In this document: in pieces, positions 7,095-13,918 of the stretch
Position numbering within the stretch: the first letter of the stretch is position 1
Layout: each line of letters opens with the position of its first letter
IMG/VR virus record: IMGVR_UViG_3300002494_000006
Coordinates: 1 to 21,331 of that record
Strand: one strand, 5' to 3'
From: a virus
DNA: 21,331 nt
Position numbers and translations under genes: made by a program
Notes under the pieces: model-generated
What the model was told of the DNA's origin: nothing
The model's database searches: none
Seen by the model: the letters and a program-made list of their open reading frames with translations, nothing else

Positions 7095-8546
7095 TTGAGT
7101 ATAGTTTTAACTGATAAACAAGCAGAGATATATAACACCTTCTTCAACAAACCTAATACAAGATGGGTGTTATCTGTCGGTGGTAAAGGTTCTGCTAAAA
7201 CAACAGTATCTGTTATAATCTTACTTACTTTATTCTTTGATGAAAGATTTAAAAACTCGCAGATACTAATTGCAAGGGAAAGTTTAAGAGATTTGAAAAA
7301 CACACTTGTTGCAGAGTTTAGAAAGAAATGCGCAGAAATCGGTGCAAAGCAGGATGAGGTGTTTATTGTTAAAGATGATTTACAGTATATAGAAAACTTA
7401 GTCACTGGCACTAAGATTTTCTATCTTTCTTTATCTGACAAAAACCAGCAATATCGCTCTGTTTTATCTTATGAGTTTAACGTTGTTATAATAGACGAGC
7501 TTGACCGTATTAGTGAAGAAGCTTTCGATGAAGTAGCGCAAAGGATGAGATTAAGAAGAGATTTTGAAAAAGGATTACTAAATTTAAACCCAGTGCCTGA
7601 AACACACTGGGTTTATCGTAAATTTGTAAAAAATAACTACCCACAGACTGAGATTATTAAGTCCTCTTCATATGATAACTTCATCAAAGTTAAAATCCCT
7701 GTTCATGTATTTACATCAAAAGCTAAACCTTATGTGTATGAAGATAAAGAGTATTATGTAATAAACAATACACGGTATGAAGTCATTGGTAGAGAAGGAG
7801 ATTATATTCTTGCTAAACAGTTTAACTTATCTCATTCATTTTACGTAGAGATGGAGCATCGTAATTATGCTTTTAAAAGAGTTATGCTTTATGGAGAATG
7901 GGGTTCGGCTTATGTAGATAATGGTTTATACACTTCATCTTTCACTGAAGCTAATGTATTTAAAGGAGTAATAACACCTAAAGATTTACAATACTTTTAT
8001 AAAGTTTACGCAGGCTTAGACTTTGGATTTAGAAGACCAGCATTTGTTTTACTTGCTGAAGATGAGTGGGGAAGGTTAATAGTCATAGACGAATTGCTTG
8101 GCGAAAACGTTTCTACTCTTCAATTTATTGACTTAGTAAGAAGACGCTTAAGAGAAAAATGGAGGCTTGATGCTTTACAAGTAGAATGGTATGGTGATAT
8201 CGCTGGAAGACAAGCTTCACAATCTGATGGCATTTCTATTATAAGTAGAATTAGACAAGATTACAATATTGATGTAATCACGAATAAAGTGCCGATTATG
8301 GACAGTGTAGGACTGATTAGAGAATTGCTTGATAAAGATATCCGCAATCAGAAAGCTCTTCAAGTTTCACCTGATGCACCGATTAGCACTGCTGGTTTTT
8401 TAGGAGAGTTTAAAATGGATGATTACGGCAAACCTGTAAAAGACGGCTACTACGACCATATACATGATGCTTTAAGGTATGTGATATGGGGAGTTGCAAG
8501 ACAAAGTAAATACAATAAATTTAAAGTTGTAGTTCCTGACTATTGA
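7095..8546 (+). CDS. terL: Terminase large subunit (packaging ATPase/nuclease)
   Basis: This 483-residue protein has both terminase domains. ATPase: Walker A GGKGSAKT at residues 29-36 and Walker B VVIIDE with Asp134-Glu135. RNase H-like nuclease: AGLDFG with Asp309, a second acidic strand LIVIDE with Asp332, and YYDHIHDALRY with Asp454/Asp458. It cuts concatemeric DNA and pumps it through the portal. In Walker A the Gly before Lys is Ala34, a deviation from the usual GxGKT. I use TTG 7095 as start because GGAG at 7085-7088 is 6 bases upstream and the nearby ATG 7091 is out of frame and stops at once. A perfect 11-bp inverted repeat falls in the coding region (7585-7615). Confidence 0.93.
   Translation: MSIVLTDKQAEIYNTFFNKPNTRWVLSVGGKGSAKTTVSVIILLTLFFDERFKNSQILIARESLRDLKNTLVAEFRKKCAEIGAKQDEVFIVKDDLQYIENLVTGTKIFYLSLSDKNQQYRSVLSYEFNVVIIDELDRISEEAFDEVAQRMRLRRDFEKGLLNLNPVPETHWVYRKFVKNNYPQTEIIKSSSYDNFIKVKIPVHVFTSKAKPYVYEDKEYYVINNTRYEVIGREGDYILAKQFNLSHSFYVEMEHRNYAFKRVMLYGEWGSAYVDNGLYTSSFTEANVFKGVITPKDLQYFYKVYAGLDFGFRRPAFVLLAEDEWGRLIVIDELLGENVSTLQFIDLVRRRLREKWRLDALQVEWYGDIAGRQASQSDGISIISRIRQDYNIDVITNKVPIMDSVGLIRELLDKDIRNQKALQVSPDAPISTAGFLGEFKMDDYGKPVKDGYYDHIHDALRYVIWGVARQSKYNKFKVVVPDY
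7585..7615. repeat. Perfect 11-bp inverted repeat inside terL
   Basis: Bases 7585-7595 (taaacccagtg) are the exact reverse complement of 7605-7615, with a 9-base loop. The arms fall in the codons for the NLNPVPETHWVYR stretch after Walker B, so protein constraint may explain part of it. No T-run follows. Confidence 0.75.
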
Positions 8547-8570
8547 CAAGTTTTATTTTTGAATTAAATT
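8543..8570 (+). promoter_or_regulatory. Candidate promoter for the scaffold-capsid genes
   Basis: A full TTGACA lies at 8543-8548, overlapping the terL stop. With a 15-16 base spacer, ttaaat (8564-8569) or taaatt (8565-8570) could serve as a weak -10, each matching TATAAT at four of six positions. This 43-base gap is among the few non-coding stretches and sits just before the genes needed at highest level, which makes a promoter plausible. Confidence 0.32.
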
Positions 8571-8589
8571 TCTAAAAGGGGGTTTTACA

Positions 8590-9183
8590 ATGGACAACGA
8601 ATTAGAGCAACTTTTAGAACAGTTAAAAGAGTTAACAAATGAGACGCAATCTCAATCTCAATCTCAAACACAAGCGCAGGATTATACTCAAACGCAAACA
8701 CAACAGAATAACGCTTCGGTTGAAGAGCAGTTTCAAGCTTGGAAAGAAATCGGTATTATGAGATTTGCTTCAAAATATCAACACTTGCCGAAGTTTTCTC
8801 AAATCCTTTACATGGTTGTTCCGAGAGCGGACAAACAAGTTTTAGCTGATATTCAAGCAGGGAAAGTTAAAGATGAATATCTCGAGTATTTAGAAGAAGC
8901 TTACAACCAAGTAATAAAAGAAATTGCTTCATTCTCAAAAGAGCTTTTATCTACACAACAAATTAACAGACAGCAACCTAACCAACCACAAACTCAAACT
9001 CCTTCATACGATATGAATAATTATTACAATGACTATAAAAAATATCTTGAAGATATAACGGTTAAGGATGTAGCTATTATTGAATTTAGAGATGGTTTAT
9101 TGGATGACAACGGCAAAGTAAGAGCCGTTGGAATACCTAAAGCAAGTTTAGGCGAAAGAATTAAACTTCATACCGAAAACTAA
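8590..9183 (+). CDS. Probable capsid scaffolding protein
   Basis: This 197-residue acidic, low-complexity, mainly helical protein sits between terminase and major capsid protein, the usual place of the scaffold. Residues about 18-45 are Gln/Ser/Thr repeats (QSQSQSQTQAQ, TQTQTQQ) encoded by a CAATCT hexamer run at 8647-8667; another Gln/Pro-rich stretch lies near residues 125-140. The middle part (FQAWKEIGIMRFASKYQHLP) is more ordered. Scaffold proteins guide procapsid assembly and leave the head before or during packaging. A purine-rich AAAAGGGGG at 8575-8583 precedes ATG 8590. The call is by position and composition; a capsid-completion or decoration protein is possible. Confidence 0.6.
   Translation: MDNELEQLLEQLKELTNETQSQSQSQTQAQDYTQTQTQQNNASVEEQFQAWKEIGIMRFASKYQHLPKFSQILYMVVPRADKQVLADIQAGKVKDEYLEYLEEAYNQVIKEIASFSKELLSTQQINRQQPNQPQTQTPSYDMNNYYNDYKKYLEDITVKDVAIIEFRDGLLDDNGKVRAVGIPKASLGERIKLHTEN
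8647..8667 (+). repeat. Hexamer repeat (CAATCT)3.5
   Basis: Three full copies and a half copy of CAATCT encode alternating Gln-Ser in the probable scaffold protein. Length change by slippage in steps of six bases would keep the frame. Confidence 0.8.
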
Positions 9184-9204
9184 TTTAATGGAGGTTAGAT
9201 AACA

Positions 9205-10284
9205 ATGGCAGTTTTTTGGAGTACAGTAGCAACACCAACACAATCATCATTCACTTCTGAAGTATTTTTGGATACTGGAGATGCTTCACCAATCACAAGA
9301 GCTGAAATGTCTAAGGAGATTATGAAGAAGGTAATGCCTGAAGCGACGTTTAGAAAGTTTGTGTCTAAGTTTACAGACTTCGGACAAAACAAAGCTTCTT
9401 ACTTCATTATGGTAAAGAGAAACACAAGAGGTGATGACACACTATGGACAGGTAATCTTGGCGAGTTTGACCCATTACCAGAGCAATCAATGAGCTGGAA
9501 ACAATTTGACGTGCAAGTAGATGAGCGTGGTATGAAAATGCCGTTTACTGAAAGAGCAAGAACATTTGCAAAATTTGACATTGTAGCTGAAGTAAGAGAG
9601 CAAATATCAGACAGCATTGTTGCTTCAATCGAAAGAGATTTAGTTGTAAACGCGTTTGGTTATCTTGATGTATTAGGAATAAACACAGCTACTGGCTTAA
9701 CAGTTCAAACAGGTAAAACAGTATTACCAACTAAAATATTCTCAAACAACACTACTCCTATAACAGTGACTAAAGTTGACTTAACAACAACACCACCAAC
9801 ATTTGCACCGTTAACTATGAATACAATTCTATCTTTCGCTAAAGCACTACAAGACTTATACACTCCTTCATACAATGGCAACGGCTTCGGAGATTATCTT
9901 ATAATCCTTAACAAACAAGCTGAAAATGAATTATTACAAGACCCAACATTCTTTAATGCGGTGACAAGATTTCAAGATAAAGAAAAACTTTACACTGGAT
10001 ATATTGGTTCATTCTATGGACAAGAGTTTGTGCTTGATAAAGGAAAATGGATAGATAGATTTATCTGCACAGCGCAATCTACTTTAAACGGTAAAGCAGT
10101 AGCTATATTCTTATCTAAAGATGCAGTTAGAGAAGCTATTATAAAACCAGAGCAAGTATTACCTATGGAAAAGGCTGACTTTGGAAGATATATGGCAATA
10201 GCTGTAAACACTTACAGAGGCGAAACTCCAACTTGGTTTAGTGTTGAAGGACAACCAGCGGGCGGTATTTTAATCGGAGCTTAA
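9205..10284 (+). CDS. Major capsid protein (HK97-like fold)
   Basis: This 359-residue protein follows the scaffold and precedes the adaptor, the standard position for the coat protein. The segment ASYFIMVKRNTRGDDTLWTG, then PLPEQSMSWKQFDVQVDERG and a helix with EVREQISDSIVASIERDLV, has the order of the E-loop/P-domain start and spine helix in capsid proteins related to the N4-gp56 group. The middle (residues about 165-200) is a Thr-rich loop region that could be surface exposed. The C-terminus ends RGETPTWFSVEGQPAGGILI. GGAGG at 9190-9194 supports ATG 9205. Hundreds of copies build the icosahedral head. The HK97-fold assignment is by pattern and context, without structural comparison. Confidence 0.8.
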   Translation: MAVFWSTVATPTQSSFTSEVFLDTGDASPITRAEMSKEIMKKVMPEATFRKFVSKFTDFGQNKASYFIMVKRNTRGDDTLWTGNLGEFDPLPEQSMSWKQFDVQVDERGMKMPFTERARTFAKFDIVAEVREQISDSIVASIERDLVVNAFGYLDVLGINTATGLTVQTGKTVLPTKIFSNNTTPITVTKVDLTTTPPTFAPLTMNTILSFAKALQDLYTPSYNGNGFGDYLIILNKQAENELLQDPTFFNAVTRFQDKEKLYTGYIGSFYGQEFVLDKGKWIDRFICTAQSTLNGKAVAIFLSKDAVREAIIKPEQVLPMEKADFGRYMAIAVNTYRGETPTWFSVEGQPAGGILIGA

Positions 10285-10287
10285 TCC

Positions 10288-10917
10288 ATGACTAATCAAG
10301 AGTTCATAGATTTTGTCATACGGGATAAAAAAGTCCCGTATGACGATACTATGCTTACTCAAATATGGAATTATTTTAAAATAGCAATACAAGACTTGGA
10401 AACAAGAATTGATTTTGCTTACAATCATAAAACAACTTTATTTTCTGTTTTAAAAGGTAATCATTTTATCGCTATTCCTGATAATGTAAAATATATCAAA
10501 ACTGTTTTTGATAAAAAACATAAACAAGAGTTGGTCGGTGATAAAGATACAAAAGCTTTTTACTTAATGTTTGACACAACAGCTAAAGGATATCCTAACA
10601 GATATTACTACGATGCAACAGATAAAAAGCTTTTCTTTTCTTGTTCTCTTATTGACAACAATGATTACATAATTGATTACTATGTATATACTTACAACGA
10701 TAACATACTAACATCTCCAACAGCAACTCATCCTTTATTGAATGAAAATTTTGAGTTGCTTAATCTGACTATAGGCTTACTTATAGAAAGATTTTACTCT
10801 GCAGATTTCAATATTGAAGCTAAGTTAAAAGAATACATGGAAGTTAATGAGAGAGCAAGACAAGAAAGGCGTGAGTACAGTAAGACTTTAATCAGAATTG
10901 ATAATCCGAGGTATTAG
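10288..10917 (+). CDS. Head-tail adaptor / tail tubular A-like protein
   Basis: This is a 209-residue protein just after the capsid gene. Its central part has the features of podovirus adaptor proteins: FIAIPDNVKYIKTVF, then GYPNRYYYD, a strand pair ending DYIIDYYVYTY, and a C-terminal helical bundle (LNLTIGLLIERFY ... EYMEVNERARQERR). Such proteins form a ring under the portal and seal the filled head. Only 3 bases separate the capsid stop from ATG 10288, so its ribosome-binding site (GGAG, 10276-10279) lies within the capsid gene. A strong hairpin covers codons 10-19 (listed separately). It could limit its translation or protect the capsid message. The adaptor call is from pattern and position. 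Confidence 0.68.
   Translation: MTNQEFIDFVIRDKKVPYDDTMLTQIWNYFKIAIQDLETRIDFAYNHKTTLFSVLKGNHFIAIPDNVKYIKTVFDKKHKQELVGDKDTKAFYLMFDTTAKGYPNRYYYDATDKKLFFSCSLIDNNDYIIDYYVYTYNDNILTSPTATHPLLNENFELLNLTIGLLIERFYSADFNIEAKLKEYMEVNERARQERREYSKTLIRIDNPRY
10315..10344 (+). promoter_or_regulatory. Perfect 11-bp stem-loop just after the capsid gene
   Basis: gtcatacggga (10315-10325) and tcccgtatgac (10334-10344) are exact reverse complements around an 8-base loop (taaaaaag). It starts 31 bases past the capsid stop and 27 bases into the adaptor gene. No T-run follows on either strand, so it is not a standard terminator; an RNA-stability or attenuation role is possible. Confidence 0.6.
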
Positions 10918-10919
10918 AT

Positions 10920-11876
10920 ATGAAATTTGGTAAAATTTTCAAAGGTGTTAGTAAATCTATAGGTAAAGTTGCGGGCGGTGCAGCTTTAGGGTTTATAAAC
11001 TCTGGCGGTAATCCTTTAGGTGCGATTATAGGAGGTTTAGGCGGAGCGTTGTCTGGAGGCGGTGGTGGAGGTGGTGGCGGTGGAGGTGGTGGCGGGGGTA
11101 ATGTTGGTGTTTATATTCCACCTACCGTTCAAGAAGCATACAACATAATTAAAGGATTAGAAGGACAGGTTGGGAATATTGCTTCAACTCAGTATCGTAT
11201 ACAAAAACCCTACTTAGACGAAGCTTTACAAACATTTAGACAATTCCCTACTACAATAAATCAAATATTTAACGACACTGAAAATAGAGTTGCACATAGA
11301 TATGCAAGCTTATTTGACAATATACAAAATCAAATGAATAACCAATGGAGTAAATCCGCTTTAGGCTTATCTGCTTTAGGTATGTATAACACTCCTGCTA
11401 CACAGCTAACTCAAGCAGATATAGTAAGTGATTTATTCGGAAGAGTAGCTGAAGAAAAAACTCAAGCTTTAAACAATTTAGATATAAATAAAATGAGTAG
11501 CTTTATTGATTACTACAGCAAAGCACCGCGATTATTAACTTCATTTGGAGAAGTTTATGCAGACTTAGACCCAGAGATGCGTAAATATCAAACACAATTA
11601 CAATTAGCGGGAATATTAAACGGATTAAATACATTTATATACCCACAACAAAGCGCTTCAGCTAAAATAGGAGAAATGATAAACAAAGCATTAGAGAAGC
11701 ATAGTGGAGATTTACCTTCTTGGGATAAAGTAAAAAGTGGTATTAGTAGTATAGGTAATGCTATCGGCAGGATTTTCGGCAGAAGAGGCTCTTCAGTTTC
11801 TTTCTCTGTACCAACTCCGAGTTATGGTTTTGCTAATGCTTTTAATAACGCATTTAAAATTCCTAAGATATTTTAA
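10920..11876 (+). CDS. Probable internal virion / DNA-ejection protein with poly-Gly tract
   Basis: This is a 318-residue protein at the start of the block where podoviruses keep their core (ejection) proteins. The N-terminus is a Gly/Ala-rich amphipathic-to-hydrophobic region (KVAGGAALGFINSGG, GAIIGGLGGALSG) that could insert in a membrane. It runs straight into 15 consecutive glycines. Residues about 70-240 are long polar helices (QNQMNNQWSKSALGLSALGM). The C-terminus has a second Gly/Ser segment (SGISSIGNAIGRIFGRRGSS). This resembles the small ejection proteins of T7-type phages, which enter the host envelope to form a DNA channel. GAGG at 10908-10911 precedes ATG 10920. The function is inferred from composition and position. 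Confidence 0.66.
   Translation: MKFGKIFKGVSKSIGKVAGGAALGFINSGGNPLGAIIGGLGGALSGGGGGGGGGGGGGGGNVGVYIPPTVQEAYNIIKGLEGQVGNIASTQYRIQKPYLDEALQTFRQFPTTINQIFNDTENRVAHRYASLFDNIQNQMNNQWSKSALGLSALGMYNTPATQLTQADIVSDLFGRVAEEKTQALNNLDINKMSSFIDYYSKAPRLLTSFGEVYADLDPEMRKYQTQLQLAGILNGLNTFIYPQQSASAKIGEMINKALEKHSGDLPSWDKVKSGISSIGNAIGRIFGRRGSSVSFSVPTPSYGFANAFNNAFKIPKIF
11055..11099 (+). repeat. Glycine-codon run (15 GGN codons)
   Basis: This is a 45-base run of only GGA, GGC, GGT and GGG codons in an otherwise AT-rich genome. It encodes 15 consecutive Gly. It is an obvious place for length variation and for sequencing error. Confidence 0.92.
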
Positions 11877-11888
11877 AGGAGTAAAACC

Positions 11889-12824
11889 ATGTCGATAACA
11901 GTATTAAATCCAGCAGGCTTTACAGAGTTAAGTAAATATACAGGAAATCCTTTCTTAGATGTAATGATTGATTTAGAAGGTGTGTTTAATACTTTAGCTC
12001 TTTATCAAAAGTCTAAACCTTATATAGATAAATACTCTGATACATCTCTTTCTGATTTAAGAGATAAAATCAAAGCAAACTTACCTGAAGTTGTTAATGA
12101 AGACGGTAGCATTAACTTTGTAAAGCTTGAAGAATTGGCAAATCAAGGCAATGCAATGGCTGAAACAATACTTGGAATAAGAAATCAAAGAGAGCACTTT
12201 GCTAATGCTACACTCGGAGAAAAGCTTGCAACTCTTTATAACCCTGAAAAAGCTAATGCAATGACGCAGGTGCTATCAGGAGCGCTTATAACAAAGCAAG
12301 CAAAAGTTATGAAGCATCTTAAAGATGTAGAAGCCGCAATTAAAAAACTCGGGCTTCCGCAAGAATTAGAAACAATCTTTTTAGCAAATAAAGAGAAGAT
12401 AGCAGGAGACCCAAACATGATTTCTGCTCTCTTAAACTACTTTACTTTAAGACAAAAACAACCGAATAATAATCCTGATGTTAACTTAACTACAGACCAA
12501 CAAGCTAACAATAGCTTTTATCAACCACAGCAAATACAAAGCATAGAAGATATATTTAATAAACAAAGCGAAGATATAATTAATAAAATAAATGAGGTCA
12601 TATCTAAAACACAAAAAACTAAGAAAGTCTCTACTAAAAAACAAGATAAATTAGACACTGTTTTAAGAAAAAGTAAATCAACTAAATCACAACAAGCTTC
12701 TTCTCCTTTAACAAAACAAACACAACAATCTTTGAATTCTGGCATTATATTTCCTTGGCAAAATGTAAACATGCCGATATTACCTTTCGAAGGTTTATTA
12801 CCAAAAACAACTAAATTATGGTAA
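11889..12824 (+). CDS. Probable internal virion protein
   Basis: This is a 311-residue protein of no family I can name. Residues 1-185 are mainly helical and globular (LGEKLATLYNPEKANAMTQV, HLKDVEAAIKKLGLPQELE). Residues about 200-285 are a Gln/Asn/Lys/Ser-rich, probably disordered linker (KTQKTKKVSTKKQDKLD). The end is a hydrophobic Pro-rich tail (IIFPWQNVNMPILPFEGLLP). AGGAG at 11877-11881 supports ATG 11889; the next gene starts 9 bases after the stop. It lies between two proteins with the look of ejection proteins, so a core/ejection role is likely but unproven. Confidence 0.62.
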   Translation: MSITVLNPAGFTELSKYTGNPFLDVMIDLEGVFNTLALYQKSKPYIDKYSDTSLSDLRDKIKANLPEVVNEDGSINFVKLEELANQGNAMAETILGIRNQREHFANATLGEKLATLYNPEKANAMTQVLSGALITKQAKVMKHLKDVEAAIKKLGLPQELETIFLANKEKIAGDPNMISALLNYFTLRQKQPNNNPDVNLTTDQQANNSFYQPQQIQSIEDIFNKQSEDIINKINEVISKTQKTKKVSTKKQDKLDTVLRKSKSTKSQQASSPLTKQTQQSLNSGIIFPWQNVNMPILPFEGLLPKTTKLW

Positions 12825-12833
12825 GGTGAAACT

Positions 12834-13901
12834 ATGTGGGGAGCGTTATTAAGGGGTTTATCTTTCTTACCAACAGCAGGAAAAGGCGCAATAAAATGGG
12901 CAAAAAAACATCCGATACTTACTACAATAGGGCTGGGCACAGCAGGAACTATTGCTTTATCTGGTAAAGATACACAACAACAAGCACAGGAACAGCAAGC
13001 ACAGCAACAACCACAACAGCAACAACCACAACAGCAACAACAGAAACAACAGAAACAACCGCAACAACAGCAACAATCCGAAATTCCTCAATTACCTCCA
13101 CTTGAACAAATACTACCGCAATTCGAACAAATGCAAACTTCTTTACCGCTACAAGGTTATAATGTGAATTTGGAAGATAACCAAGGATTACAACAAATAC
13201 AAAATCAAATACTTTCACTATTCCAAGATTTAGATAAATATAGAGTAATGTATGAAGAGACAGCACAAAAATATACACAAGCTAATGAAGAGTATGAGAA
13301 ACAACTCCTCGGTATATTGCCTACCATTCCTTTACTACTTACTAAAACTCCTTTAAACAATATGACTAACGAAGATTTACTATCACATACAAACACTTTA
13401 TTTAGCTCTATGCCTTATAGCACAGCTCTACAAAGTGTTGATAAATTAATGAAAGGTTATTATTTAGCAAAAATGAATGGAGTTGACCCAAGCTCTTTAT
13501 CTACTATAGACTTAGTAGAAATTGCTGAAAACCCTGTGTTAGCTAAATCTGTAGATGAGAATTTAGCTAACTTTTTGACACAAATAGGAGAAGTTATAAA
13601 ATACAAGATAAAGAGTAATATGGATAAAGTTGGAGCATTAAAAGACCAATATCAAAATGTATTGAAAGAATTGGAAGAAAAAGGTAAGCTATATAAAAGT
13701 TTAATTGATGCTTTCAAGTTTGAAGCAAAACTTAATTTTGATATAAATAAATTTAATGAAACAATGAGATATAAATGGGCAGAACACGAAGCGAAACAAG
13801 ACTACCGAAACAAATCATTAGCTTTGAGACGAGAAAGTTTAAACTTAAGAAAACAAAAACAAAACGCACAAGAAACTGATGTAGACAAACTTTTTAAATA
13901 A
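12834..13901 (+). CDS. Probable internal virion / ejection protein with poly-Gln tract
   Basis: This is a 355-residue protein. The N-terminus has a basic stretch then a hydrophobic segment (HPILTTIGLGTAGTIALSG, residues 26-44) that may associate with membrane. Residues 48-81 are almost all Gln with a few Pro, Lys, Ala and Glu. The rest is helical, with coiled-coil character at about residues 255-350 (KDQYQNVLKELEEKGKLYK; SLALRRESLNLRKQKQNAQE). It is followed 17 bases later by the giant ejection-type gene. AAGGTG precedes ATG 12834. The family is not recognised; the role is inferred from context. Confidence 0.64.
   Translation: MWGALLRGLSFLPTAGKGAIKWAKKHPILTTIGLGTAGTIALSGKDTQQQAQEQQAQQQPQQQQPQQQQQKQQKQPQQQQQSEIPQLPPLEQILPQFEQMQTSLPLQGYNVNLEDNQGLQQIQNQILSLFQDLDKYRVMYEETAQKYTQANEEYEKQLLGILPTIPLLLTKTPLNNMTNEDLLSHTNTLFSSMPYSTALQSVDKLMKGYYLAKMNGVDPSSLSTIDLVEIAENPVLAKSVDENLANFLTQIGEVIKYKIKSNMDKVGALKDQYQNVLKELEEKGKLYKSLIDAFKFEAKLNFDINKFNETMRYKWAEHEAKQDYRNKSLALRRESLNLRKQKQNAQETDVDKLFK
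12975..13076 (+). repeat. CAA/CAG-rich low-complexity tract (poly-Gln)
   Basis: About 34 codons are mostly CAA and CAG with scattered Pro, Lys, Ala and Glu codons. The tract creates long open shadow frames on both strands (Asn/His-rich in the + strand shadow, Val-rich on the - strand) that are not genes. Confidence 0.9.
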
Positions 13902-13918
13902 AATAAGGTGGTAGATAA

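Noticed and set aside
7022-7411. 129-codon minus-strand frame across the terL start
   Set aside because: It is opposite the Walker A region of terL and has no family resemblance; a shadow frame.
9648-9657. 10-bp palindrome aaacgcgttt in the capsid gene
   Set aside because: Short and expected now and then by chance; no context for a function.
12949-13278. Val-rich minus-strand frame and Asn/His-rich plus-strand frame (12952-13167)
   Set aside because: Both are read-outs of the CAA/CAG tract in other frames; the real frame is the poly-Gln protein.
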